DNA from: an uncultured Myxococcales bacterium
GTDB lineage: Bacteria; Myxococcota; Myxococcia; Myxococcales; Myxococcaceae
Assembly: GCA_937980205.1 (NCBI GenBank)
Contig: CALJKW010000061.1
Location: forward strand, 1-64,000
DNA length: 64,000 nucleotides
Reading direction: 5' to 3'
The notes under the pieces were generated by a model. It saw only the letters and a program-made list of their open reading frames with translations, did no database searches and was not told the origin of the DNA. Positions 28,101 through 34,667 of this stretch are shown piece by piece. The position numbers and the translations under genes are program-made. Every line of letters begins with the position of its first letter. The stretch's first letter is position 1.

Positions 28101-28445
28101 GGCGGCCTCGCTACCGACGGCACGAAGGTCTACTACTCCACCTTCGGTGGCGGGGAGGTGCGCGCGTGCGATGTCACCGGCTGCGCGACAGGTGACGTCG
28201 TGGCGTCGACCCCGGGTGGGTTGCCCGTCGCGATGCAGGTCGACTCGTGTAACGTGTACTGGCTCGACCAGTCGAACGGCAACGTCTACGCCTGCCCCAA
28301 AAACGGCTGTGGCGCGAGTCCCTGGCTGCTCGCTAGCGGCCAGAACAACCCGACCGGCCTCGCGGTCGACGGCACGTACGTCTACTGGACGAACAAGGGA
28401 ACGGCCGCGAACGACGGCAGCGTCATGCGCGTCGCGAAGTGGTGA
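22134..28445 (+). CDS. Giant adhesin-like lipoprotein with Ig-like, PA14-like and propeller domains
   Basis: A 2103-aa secreted protein. The signal peptide ends ALACAAC (lipidation likely). Residues about 50-540 hold invasin/Big-1-like beta repeats, each with a DAFGNAV-type turn. About 544-630 is a Cys-rich module (NCGACG twice, CDGNAANGCE). About 640-900 resembles a PA14-like carbohydrate-binding fold (YTAPATATYRLYLDVEG). About 943-1318 is a PD40/TolB-type propeller (VSDDGRFVAYASG, ISDDGRLVAFVSS, LSGDGTLLAFTSS). About 1323-1722 holds more Ig-like repeats. About 1725-1805 is a second Cys module. The C-terminal 290 residues form a YWTD-like propeller (SFYWTELAG, SLYWTDSTA, YVYWTNKG). The mix suggests surface adhesion or carbohydrate binding; substrate unknown. 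Confidence 0.85.
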   Translation: MRHAISVAAFALACAACDFSTGNGPQSNRNELGSASKCSWTAMGAAQPGPGTAGIALPTMRVAITDSANTVVHTSSLLVTLSVSGNAAPLSGTTSVNAVNGIATFSNVVLTKAGNFKLVAQAPGMTSATSVTFTISAAAQDHLEFTVQPSNVAAGTLFSPAVQVSVVDAFANPVTTPQTVAVTLNDNPGGSTLSGTTTLNTTTGRANFTTLKLNRPGQGYTLKATSGSLPALVSAAFDVARGPATKLVVVSGGGQSVNVAAVAPFPLTVEAQDAAGNAVPGVGVDWVVVTGGSVSPTLSVTDAAGRAQTTVTMGTSSGAQRYEARGAGLTVAVFTLTGRALAASQLSLVSGDSQSGIVGQALAAPLVVRVTDAYGNGVANQAVSFSTTGGGAVSASAPRTDAAGNVQVVATLGTTAGAQLFQAQRAGLSGSPVVFTGSALPGAAASLVVTGAPPSVEVGTVLPAITVQARDAFGNAVSAGDVTVSVVSPAVLSGTTTRSIVPGTDAATFDDLAVDRIGAFALTFDLDAATATVPLAVVCASGLSACNGQCVDVSSDLANCGACGTVCSGAHATTLACVASQCAVTSCAGGYGDCDGNAANGCEVVLGTSMTNCGACGRTCAAGQACTQGMCGGVDDATAGFQASVNPAGTWQYGKKVNGAFERFTVAQTDGSGNQLWTDGVTEATVVYNPTASPTSYLEGTLQPGTLAAFPPNTSGGYTVLRYTAPATATYRLYLDVEGLVNTTRVWPFTEARSPHVVNCRSSFLGICGNFDGVDYFDTVSGTHCCGTAFYRPGAHVQSTTRTTPLQSTPSFGVEVNGVDAWGEAVFDYTSGPSNCFSFGWDERWQYLEPRKVHCTPHAVTSQQSHHGATVLSLQAGDLVDVVIGRGPYENTGDLTRVAARIEAACAVGRRDCDGNPANGCETLLATVDGTCDYDSASRTTNGFEMYTTAAAVSDDGRFVAYASGSVNTELPVGRTGVYLRDRIARTNRLISRGLHGAAPNADSDLPVMSPDARWVAFRSFASNLVANDTNGRSDIFVFDRNSGSLERVTVDASGTEANGDSWEPSISDDGRLVAFVSSANNLSGADNNGRYDVFVKDRASGTVTRVTAPGGADPDGYSYGPRLSGDGTLLAFTSSAANLVPNDTNATHDVFALDLGAGALRRVSFTTLGEEANGASHLQALAGDGHTAAFIHNGGGMGCGEAANQWTSFLVNLKSGEVTCSLAAFHAWPTSLSRDGRFLSFYSMDALTADDADSNADTFVLDQLAGTLTLASKQTNGSGVSTSTSSALSSNGRFIAHLGNGKNFVADATQRNAIVSPHFRPPETLVHDAPDTVTAGTVVTFTATLYDERGRVSALSGVPVTLTVPTAPGSAQGTTTANTVLGTATFSIALTAAGDQRLLALASGYIARESGHVRVLGGAPDHFTLVSGDAQTGVAGDALAPLSVRLEDAFGNPLAGQTVTWAVAQGNGSLSDVTSLTDSSGVATVTATLGTTAGSNAFTATHGGVSTSFSAVGVAGPAATLSFVTQPATTTAGVVITPAVVLVLADTWGNPVDNLSASVNITWNAPDDLINGTPPPPLRGTLSVPLAAGYATFSDLYAFEATTANLIASSGPLSAMSNAFSIVAGPPSASLSTVGATPATAEANGVDSVMIIVRAVDQFGNRITGAIASVAASGSGNMLTQPGATANGDATGALRSTRAETKTLSVTLNGVAVNGTFEVTFTPLSSCPIGSADCNGDALDGCETDTTSSLTDCGACGTSCSLANAAAACVSSTCELGSCSSGFSNCDGNAANGCETAGACAPTCSGAPGVLLPETLVSGAGQPLRIVSDGTSFYWTELAGAAVKKCPAAGCGGAPTVLATGASAWGLSVSGQSLYWTDSTANSVYSCTTSCANDSTLQFNTGTGGAAALISDSSHFFWNDANQALYACPASGCAGAPTLLASGSYNPIYFALDPTSLYFMTSQVLRCPRGGCAGGVPEVVTADAVSFYGGLATDGTKVYYSTFGGGEVRACDVTGCATGDVVASTPGGLPVAMQVDSCNVYWLDQSNGNVYACPKNGCGASPWLLASGQNNPTGLAVDGTYVYWTNKGTAANDGSVMRVAKW

Positions 28446-28697
28446 CCGTCAGGATGGAGGCGATGCCACCTTGAGTCGCCTGCGGTCAGCTCAGCGCGAT
28501 CGATCTCGGCGAGCTCAAGTCGTGAGCTTCCCGCGGAGCGCGAGACTGTGCGCCGCGGATCTCAATGATGCCCTGCAGATGGGTACCCCTCCCTCGCACG
28601 GCAGAGGCGACGTGGCCCGCACTGAGCGGGTTCCTCAAGTGTCCTGCAGGCCGATTCCCGTCGCCGCTTCCCGCTCTGGTCCGGCGCGTGCGGTAAT

Positions 28698-30827
28698 CTA
28701 TCTGCGCGGCACGGGCACCTGCGGCGAAGAGCCTCGGATCATCTCGATCGTCGCAGCGCGCTTCTTGCCCAGCAGCATCACGCGCTCGCCGTTGAGCAGC
28801 GTGCTCGGCGCCGCGCCGAGGCGATCTTCCACGATGTCCACGTCGTCCTCGTTGCGCAGCAGCATGCGGTACGAGGCCTTCTCGCGCATGAGCGCGAGGA
28901 TCTCGATCTCCTCGGGCAGCGCGAGCACGGAGACGTCGTGGTAGCGCTTCTGCCCCGTCGGCAAGAGCCCGGTGTTCGTCGTCTGGGTGATCTTCCCCGT
29001 CGCGAGCACGATGACGTTCTGCATGCGGATGGCGGCGTTCCGCTCTTTCTTGTTGGGGTCCTGAATCGACACGACGAGGTCGACGTGATCTCCCGGCTGC
29101 ACCCAGCCGCCGACCGAGCTGATGGCGTCCGCGCGAATCGTGTACGCGCGCGCCTTCTTCTGCACCTTGTGCGAGAGCCGCTCGCTGGCCTTCGAAGTCT
29201 CGAACTGGCTCCACAACAGCGGGTCACCCGCCTGCACCGGAACCATGATGCGCTGGCGCTCGATGTAAGAGACCGAGTCGGGTTTGATGACCGAGGCCGT
29301 GATGAACTGCTCCGGCACGCTGCGCTGCGAGATCATGCTGAAGTCGACGATCGTCCCTTCCGGAATGTTGACGGCGGCGACGGTGACGGGGACCAGGTTC
29401 CACCCGCGCGTCGCCGCGCGCCGGCTCGTGACGAGCAGCGTGTAGACGAGGGCGCCCGCGATGACGAGGAGGATGCCGGCCATGACGATCGGCGTCGCTC
29501 CGCGCATGAGCGAGAACGGCTGCGCGGGCGCGGGGCGCGGCGGCGGCCGGACGTCGGCGATGGACGTACGCCAGTCCTGACCGAGCGCGACGCCCGAGCC
29601 GGAGCTGGGCTCCTCGACGACGGGCGCCGAGCCGGTGCTCGGCTCTTCGACGACCGGCGTCTCACCCGAGCGGCGCGCGAGCACCGAGAGCGGCACGCCG
29701 CGCGGCGCGGTGGAGTCGGGCTCCTGCTTCGGCGCCGGGTCGCGCTTCACCGTCGCGGGCACCTCGCCGGTGCGCGAGCGGTTGACGGTGGCCGGCGCCT
29801 GGCGCGTCTCTTCGGGAGAGATCGGCGTCGCGCGCACCTCGTCGTGGGTGCGGCGGCGCGGAACCGGCGGGCTCGAGACGGGCGGCGGCGTCGCGATGGC
29901 CGCGGCCACGGGCAGGTCGGAGACCTGGATGGTGCCGGGCTGCGCCGCGAACGGGTTCTGCTGCGCGGCGACCGGCAGGTCCGTCGCGTTGCGCGTCCGC
30001 TCGTCGGAGCCGGGGGCGACGCTCGTCGGGTCTTCGACGAGCGGGACGCCGACCGGCGTAGTGCCGTCACCATCCTCGGCCGGCACCGGCTGGACGATCT
30101 TCAGCTCGCCGGTCGGCCGGCGGCCCTCGGTCGTGTTCTCCAGCGGGCTTCGGCCCGGCCCGGGAGTGACGTCGGAGGTGAAGGTCGCCGACGGGTCGTC
30201 CGGCACGCTCTCCGGCGCCGAGGGGTCGTAGCGCAGCGGCGTGAGCTGGTTCTCGAGCGGCACCACGGCCGAGTGCGGCGTGCCGACGAGAGACCAGAGA
30301 TACGTGTCTCCGGTCGCGGTGATGCTGAGGCCGGAGAGCTCCTTGAGCAGCGCCGCGACTCCGCGCTCGAGGTCTCCGCGGACCTCGTTGGGCGGAGCTC
30401 CGGTCACCTCGGAGATCTCCGCGCCGGTGATGCCTTCGAGCAGGCGGAAGATGAGGCGCTCGCGCGTCGGCTCGGGCAGCTGGCGCAGCTTGGAGAGGAT
30501 CTTCTGGCCCTCGGCGAGCGTCGCGCCGGCCGGCAGCTCGAGCGTCGTGGAGGACGTCTTGGCGAGGCTCGCGCCGCGGGCGTGGGCCTGCTTCACGAGC
30601 CACGCGCCGAGCTCCTCGGAGGCGGCGGGCGCCTCGCTCAGCCGCGCGAGGGCGTCGTCGAGGACGCTCTTCACGTTCTGATTCGCGGCGTGGAGCGCGA
30701 CGTGGCACAGCAGCGCGCCGTGCACGAAGGGGGTGAAGTAGTTGGTGAGCTCGTCGCGCGCAGCAGCGTCGCCGCCGCGTACACCGTCGACCCATTCGGC
30801 CCACATTGGAGTTGCTGCAGTGCTCAA
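28698..30827 (-). CDS. Sigma-like N-terminal domain fused to CpaB/RcpC pilus-assembly protein
   Basis: The 709-aa protein combines two parts. The C-terminal half is a CpaB/RcpC protein: one transmembrane helix (about 444-468), an SAF-like region (VAAVNIPEGTIVDFSMISQR), then GGWVQPGDHVDLVVSI and QNVIVLATGK. CpaB guides the secretin of Flp/Tad pili in the periplasm. The N-terminal about 165 residues resemble ECF sigma region 2 (GDAAARDELTNYFTPFVHG) and region 4 (LRQLPEPTRERLIFRLLEG, then GAEISEVTG). They are joined by a Pro/Thr/Glu-rich linker of about 275 residues. The sigma-like part would sit in the cytoplasm. No tad genes lie next to it. Whether it still binds DNA or RNA polymerase is unknown. 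Confidence 0.85.
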   Translation of the reverse strand: MSTAATPMWAEWVDGVRGGDAAARDELTNYFTPFVHGALLCHVALHAANQNVKSVLDDALARLSEAPAASEELGAWLVKQAHARGASLAKTSSTTLELPAGATLAEGQKILSKLRQLPEPTRERLIFRLLEGITGAEISEVTGAPPNEVRGDLERGVAALLKELSGLSITATGDTYLWSLVGTPHSAVVPLENQLTPLRYDPSAPESVPDDPSATFTSDVTPGPGRSPLENTTEGRRPTGELKIVQPVPAEDGDGTTPVGVPLVEDPTSVAPGSDERTRNATDLPVAAQQNPFAAQPGTIQVSDLPVAAAIATPPPVSSPPVPRRRTHDEVRATPISPEETRQAPATVNRSRTGEVPATVKRDPAPKQEPDSTAPRGVPLSVLARRSGETPVVEEPSTGSAPVVEEPSSGSGVALGQDWRTSIADVRPPPRPAPAQPFSLMRGATPIVMAGILLVIAGALVYTLLVTSRRAATRGWNLVPVTVAAVNIPEGTIVDFSMISQRSVPEQFITASVIKPDSVSYIERQRIMVPVQAGDPLLWSQFETSKASERLSHKVQKKARAYTIRADAISSVGGWVQPGDHVDLVVSIQDPNKKERNAAIRMQNVIVLATGKITQTTNTGLLPTGQKRYHDVSVLALPEEIEILALMREKASYRMLLRNEDDVDIVEDRLGAAPSTLLNGERVMLLGKKRAATIEMIRGSSPQVPVPRR

Positions 30828-30983
30828 GTGACTCTCGCGAGTCTAGGCAGGAAACGTGGCGTTACTTAAGGGCACCCGTTTCCCGACCGTCGCACTCTCG
30901 CTACAGGGTGGAACGTGAGGCGGGCGCGCACAGATGAAAAAATTCGACGAGCACGCTGATCCGCGAGACAAAACGAAACACGA

Positions 30984-31256
30984 ATGGCCGACGTCATCGA
31001 CCTCGCTCTCGTCGCAGATGCCCGGCGGTACCTCAACAAGATGCTCGATGCGCGCGGGCTGAATTACTTCCTGCGCAACGATGCGCGCCGGCCGTTTCAG
31101 CTCGAACCCTCGAAGGTGGAGATGGTGGTGCGAACCGCCGCTCGATCTCGCGAGAAGCGCCGCCCGCACAGCCGCGCCGTCGATCACGCCCGCAAGGAAG
31201 TCCGCCGCGAGCTGATCAAGCGGGTCGTGCAGGAGATGCTCGGCGCGGGGCTGTGA
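30984..31256 (+). CDS. Small basic protein of unknown function
   Basis: The 90-aa product (MADVIDLALVADARRYLNK onwards) is mostly helical, with Lys/Arg-rich stretches (SREKRRPHSR, HARKEVRRELIKR). Codons are GC3-rich like its neighbours, which supports coding. ATG at 30984 follows a 156-bp divergent gap shared with the CpaB fusion. The basic patches could suit nucleic-acid binding, but no family was recognised. Confidence 0.5.
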   Translation: MADVIDLALVADARRYLNKMLDARGLNYFLRNDARRPFQLEPSKVEMVVRTAARSREKRRPHSRAVDHARKEVRRELIKRVVQEMLGAGL

Positions 31257-31277
31257 GGTTTCGAAGTCAGCGGCGAC

Positions 31278-31371
31278 GGTCGATCCGAATGCCGTGCCTG
31301 GCCGACCGCCGATCACGCTGAGAGGGTCGACCGGAATGCCACGCATGGTCGACCGCCGTTCACGCTGAGCG
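31278..31371. repeat. Imperfect 47-bp tandem pair
   Basis: Two copies of about 47 bp start at 31278 and 31325. Each runs GGTCGAxCCGAATGCCxxGC and continues to CACGCTGAG, differing at about ten positions. The second copy leads into the inverted repeat at 31357. Noncoding. Confidence 0.65.
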
Positions 31372-31468
31372 GAGGCGCCGCAGGCGCCGCAGTCGAAGCG
31401 GGCCTCGCGTCGGCTTCGGGCCCCTTCGACTCCGCAGCCCTTCGGGCTGGCTCCGCTCAGGGCGAACG
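31357..31468. repeat. Inverted-repeat element, REPIN-like or terminator-like
   Basis: The left arm (CGTTCACGCTGAGCGGAG at 31357, later AGTCGAAG) and right arm (CCTTCGACTCCGC at about 31424, later CTCCGCTCAGGGCGAACG ending at 31468) are imperfect reverse complements. The same words recur at 56193-56229, so this is a dispersed element. It lies between two same-strand genes. It may act as a transcription terminator or as a REP-type repeat. Confidence 0.6.
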
Positions 31469-31542
31469 GCGCCGCGAACGGGCTGCGATTCTGATCGACC
31501 TTGGGGCGGAACCAACGTGCGATCTGTCGTAGGACGCGCGGT

Positions 31543-32595
31543 GTGGAGCACGAAGAGAACGCGCTGAGCCGCAGGCGGACACTGCTCGAGCGCTCCGGTG
31601 CCCGCATCGTCGACCTCACCGTCACGAACCCCACCGCCGTCGGGCTCTCGCCGACCGGCGTCGCGCTCCCGGTCGCGGACGTCTACGAGCCCGAGCCGCT
31701 CGGAGTGCACGCCGCCCGCGAGGCCCTCTCGCGGTGGACCGGCGCCGAGCACGTCGTGCTGAGCGCGAGCACCTCGGAGGCGTACGCGTGGCTCTTCAAG
31801 CTGCTCGGCGACGCCCTCGTCCCCACGCCCTGCTACCCGCTGCTCGACTACCTCGCGGAGCTGGAGAAGGTGACGCTGCGCGCGTACCCGCTGCGCTACG
31901 ACGGCCGCTGGTGCACCGATGCGCCGCTGGTCGCCGAGGCGGCCTCGCCGACCACGAGGGCCGTCATCGCCGTCAGCCCGGGAAATCCCACCGGCACGTA
32001 TCTCTCCGACGACGAGGCGCGCGGGCTCGCCGAGCTCTGCGCCTCTCGCGGCTGGGCGCTGATCATCGACGAGGTGTTCGCCGAGCCGTCGCGCTCCTTC
32101 GCGCGGCGGCGCGACTGGCCGTGCCTCACCTTCACGCTCGGCGGGCTGTCGAAGGCGTGCGGCCTGCCGCAGCTCAAGCTCGCGTGGATGACGGTGCACG
32201 GTCCCGGCGCCGAGGCCGCGCTCGACCGGCTCGCGCACATCGCCGACGCGTATCTCTCGGTCAGCACGCCGGTGCAGCTCGCGGCGGGCGCCCTGCTCGA
32301 GCAGCACGCCGCGCCGTTCCGCGCCCGCGTCGCCGAGCGCTGCGCGCGCAACCGGTCGAGCCTGGTCGGCCTGCCCGCCGGCTGGCAGCTCTCGAACGCC
32401 GACGCCGGGTGGACGGCCGTGCTGCGCGTCCCGCAGGACGTCGACGAAGAGACGCGCTGCCTCGAGCTCCTCGAGCGCGGCGTCGCGGTGCACCCCGGCT
32501 ACTTCTACGACTTCCCGTCGGGCGCGCACCTCGTGCTGTCGCTGCTGCCTTTGCCCGAGGTCTTCGACGAGGGCGTGCGACGGCTGATCAGCTGA
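31543..32595 (+). CDS. PLP-dependent class I/II aminotransferase
   Basis: The start is GTG 31543, with AGGA about 9 nt upstream; the open frame from TTG 31501 adds only 14 unlikely residues. The 350-aa enzyme shows the fold-type I pattern: TVTNPTAVGL near the N-terminus, SASTSEAYAWLF, the VSPGNPTGTYL block, LIIDEVFAEP with the Asp that contacts the pyridine nitrogen, and the Schiff-base lysine in GGLSKACGLPQLK. It belongs near the aspartate/alanine/succinyldiaminopimelate aminotransferases, but the amino donor cannot be read from sequence. The last codons overlap the convergent DUF3634 gene by 8 bp. Confidence 0.88.
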   Translation: MEHEENALSRRRTLLERSGARIVDLTVTNPTAVGLSPTGVALPVADVYEPEPLGVHAAREALSRWTGAEHVVLSASTSEAYAWLFKLLGDALVPTPCYPLLDYLAELEKVTLRAYPLRYDGRWCTDAPLVAEAASPTTRAVIAVSPGNPTGTYLSDDEARGLAELCASRGWALIIDEVFAEPSRSFARRRDWPCLTFTLGGLSKACGLPQLKLAWMTVHGPGAEAALDRLAHIADAYLSVSTPVQLAAGALLEQHAAPFRARVAERCARNRSSLVGLPAGWQLSNADAGWTAVLRVPQDVDEETRCLELLERGVAVHPGYFYDFPSGAHLVLSLLPLPEVFDEGVRRLIS

Positions 32596-32977
32596 AGTCG
32601 TCCGGCCGCGCCATCAACCACGCGAGCCACGTGATGCCGAGGAAGGTGCCGATGGTGCGCCGCGCCGAACGGGCGGACATCGACAGCCGGGCGTACGGGT
32701 GATGGCCGAGCTGATTCCGCAGCCGCTGGAGGTCCCAGTCCGAGACTCCGCTGGCCGTCAGCCGCAGCCCGCGGTCGGCGCGGCGGCCGACCAGCGTCGC
32801 GCGACGAACGCCCGCGCGCCGCAGCGTCTCGGCGAAGTCGTTGAGCAGGCCCTGCGGCAGCGCGCCGCGCACGACGAGCAGCTTCCCGTCCCGGAACGCG
32901 AGGCGGAACTGCTCGCCGGCGCGCATCACCACGAGCACGCCGAGGAGGAACGCAGCGACGAGCGCGGCCTCGAGCAT
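32588..32977 (-). CDS. DUF3634-like single-pass membrane protein
   Basis: The 129-aa protein starts MLEAALVAAFLLGVLVV at ATG 32977, with GGAG about 8 nt upstream; an in-frame TTG at 32989 is less likely. An N-terminal transmembrane helix is followed by RLAFRDGKLLVVRGALPQGL, then RLRNQLGHHPYARL. This matches my recollection of the DUF3634 family, whose function is unknown. Convergent with the aminotransferase gene and 33 bp from the divergent sohB-like gene. Confidence 0.75.
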   Translation of the reverse strand: MLEAALVAAFLLGVLVVMRAGEQFRLAFRDGKLLVVRGALPQGLLNDFAETLRRAGVRRATLVGRRADRGLRLTASGVSDWDLQRLRNQLGHHPYARLSMSARSARRTIGTFLGITWLAWLMARPDDFS

Positions 32978-33010
32978 CACGCACTCCAATACCCCCGAGC
33001 CTGACGCCGT

Positions 33011-34033
33011 GTGAAGCCCATGCTACGAGCTTCGCAGCTCATGGAAATCCTCTGGCACACGCTCGACTTCGCAGCGAAGGGCCTCGTCGTCTTCCTCGTC
33101 ATCGCCGCCAGCGCCATCGTGGTCTTCGGCGCCTCGCGACGGCGCCGCGCCGCGCTGCCGCGCCTCGAAGTGAAGGGCCTCAACCGCCGCTTCGAGGCCC
33201 TCGGCGACGGCCTGCGCTCGGCCACCATGAACCGCAAGGAGTTCAAGGCGCTCGTCAAGGGCCGCCGCCCGCCGGGCGAAGGCGCGAGCTCCGACAAGCC
33301 CCGCGTCTACGTCCTCGAGTTCGAGGGCGACATCCTCGCGACGCAGGTCGAGCGCCTGCGCGAAGAGGTCACCGCCATCGTCGCCGTCGCGAACGAGAAG
33401 GACGAGGTGGTGGTGAAGATCGAGAGCCCCGGCGGAGGCGTCCCGCACTACGGCCTCGCCGCCGCGCAGCTCGTTCGCCTGCGCGACCGGAAGATCAAGG
33501 TCACCGCGTGCATCGATCGCATCGCGGCGAGCGGCGGGTACCTGATGGCGTGCGTGGCCGATCACGTCATCGCCGCGCCGTTCTCCATCATCGGGTCGAT
33601 CGGTGTGGTGGCGCAGATCCCCAACGTGCACCGCCTGCTCAAGAAGCACGACGTCGACATGACCGAGGCGACCGCCGGCGAGTTCAAGCGCACCATCACC
33701 GTGTTCGGCGAGATCACCGAGAAGGGGAAGAAGAAGCTGCAGGAGCAGCTCGAAGAGACGCACCACCTCTTCAAGGAGTTCGTGAAGCAGCACCGGCCGA
33801 AGCTCGACATCGACGCGGTCGCGACCGGCGAGTACTGGCTCGGCCGCAAGGCGCAGGAGCTTCAGCTCGTCGACTCGCTCGGCACCAGCGACGACTACCT
33901 GATGGCGCGCGCGAAGGACGCGCAGGTGTTCAAGGTGACGTACCGCTCCGAGAAGCCGTGGCGCGATCGCCTGGGCCGCTTCGCCGCGAACGCGCTGCTC
34001 GAGTGGCTGGTGCCGCTCAGAGGGCCGATGTGA
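33011..34033 (+). CDS. sohB: SohB-type S49-family inner-membrane serine protease
   Basis: S49 proteases cleave signal peptides or membrane proteins. This 340-aa protein has an N-terminal transmembrane helix (about 21-41, KGLVVFLVIAASAIVVFG). The protease fold carries VVVKIESPGGGVPHYG, the nucleophile Ser about 174 (RIAASGGYLMA), and the general-base Lys about 226 (AGEFKRTI). Length and single domain fit SohB better than two-domain SppA. The start may be the GTG at 33011 or ATG at 33041 (MEILWHTL); the ribosome sites are weak and do not decide. The stop overlaps the thioesterase start as GTGA (34030-34033). Confidence 0.9.
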   Translation: MKPMLRASQLMEILWHTLDFAAKGLVVFLVIAASAIVVFGASRRRRAALPRLEVKGLNRRFEALGDGLRSATMNRKEFKALVKGRRPPGEGASSDKPRVYVLEFEGDILATQVERLREEVTAIVAVANEKDEVVVKIESPGGGVPHYGLAAAQLVRLRDRKIKVTACIDRIAASGGYLMACVADHVIAAPFSIIGSIGVVAQIPNVHRLLKKHDVDMTEATAGEFKRTITVFGEITEKGKKKLQEQLEETHHLFKEFVKQHRPKLDIDAVATGEYWLGRKAQELQLVDSLGTSDDYLMARAKDAQVFKVTYRSEKPWRDRLGRFAANALLEWLVPLRGPM

Positions 34034-34509
34034 TCCCCGAGCGCCTCGACGGCTCGCTCTTCGGAGACGACCAGCCCTGCTTCGGCTGCGCGCCGAATCA
34101 CCCGTACGGGTTTCACCTGAAGCTCGAGCGCGACGGAGAGGGCGTGCGCACGCGCTTCACTCCGCACGACCAGTACCAGGGGCCGCCGGGCATCATGCAC
34201 GGCGGGCTGGTGATGACGCTGGCCGACGAGGTCGCGGCCTGGGCGATCCTCGCGAAGCTGGGCAAGTTCGGCTTCACCGCGTCGTTCGAGGGCCGCTTCA
34301 AGAGCCCGGTGCGCGTCGGCGTCGAGGCCACCGGCTACGGGCAGATCATCAAGGAGAGCGCGCGCGTCGTCCGCGTCGCCGTGCGCATCGAGCAGAACGG
34401 CACCGAGTGCTTCGACGGCACGCTCGCGTTCGCGCTGCTCGACCGCGCCGCCGCCGAGAAGCTCTTGCAGCGGCCGCTGCCCGAGAGCTGGCTCCGCTTC
34501 GCGCGCTGA
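34030..34509 (+). CDS. Hotdog-fold thioesterase (PaaI/YbgC-like)
   Basis: The start GTG 34030 overlaps the sohB stop, implying coupling, and gives a 159-aa protein. The thioesterase hallmark HGGLVMTLADEVAAW is at about residues 58-72, followed by FTASFEGRFKSPVRVG and the VRVAVRIEQNG strand. An FGCAPNHPYG motif near the N-terminus is typical of the PaaI-like group. The acyl substrate is unknown. Confidence 0.85.
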   Translation: MIPERLDGSLFGDDQPCFGCAPNHPYGFHLKLERDGEGVRTRFTPHDQYQGPPGIMHGGLVMTLADEVAAWAILAKLGKFGFTASFEGRFKSPVRVGVEATGYGQIIKESARVVRVAVRIEQNGTECFDGTLAFALLDRAAAEKLLQRPLPESWLRFAR

Positions 34510-34546
34510 CGACCGCGGTCGCGCGGGTGAAGCGACCGGGGTCGCA

Positions 34547-34635
34547 GAAAATGGGGACAGGCTGCTTTTCCCGGCGCGCGGGCGACGCAGGTCCGCTGAA
34601 CGACTGGGCGGGAAAAGATGCCTGTCCCCAATTTC
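34547..34635. repeat. REPIN-like inverted repeat, second copy of the hemC element
   Basis: The arms are GAAAATGGGGACAGGCTGCT (34547 onwards) and AAGATGCCTGTCCCCAATTT (about 34614-34633). They are reverse complements over about 26 bp with only a few mismatches, around a spacer of about 37 bp. The arms match those of the element in hemC. Here it lies between the thioesterase and a lipoprotein gene, where the strong hairpin could also stop transcription. Confidence 0.8.
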
Positions 34636-34667
34636 GCCGGCTCAGGCTTTGCTCTGCGGAGCTCCCC

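Noticed and set aside
28446..28697. A gene in the gap before the CpaB fusion
   Set aside because: The only long frame here continues as an antisense shadow of the CpaB gene, with no start signal or domain.
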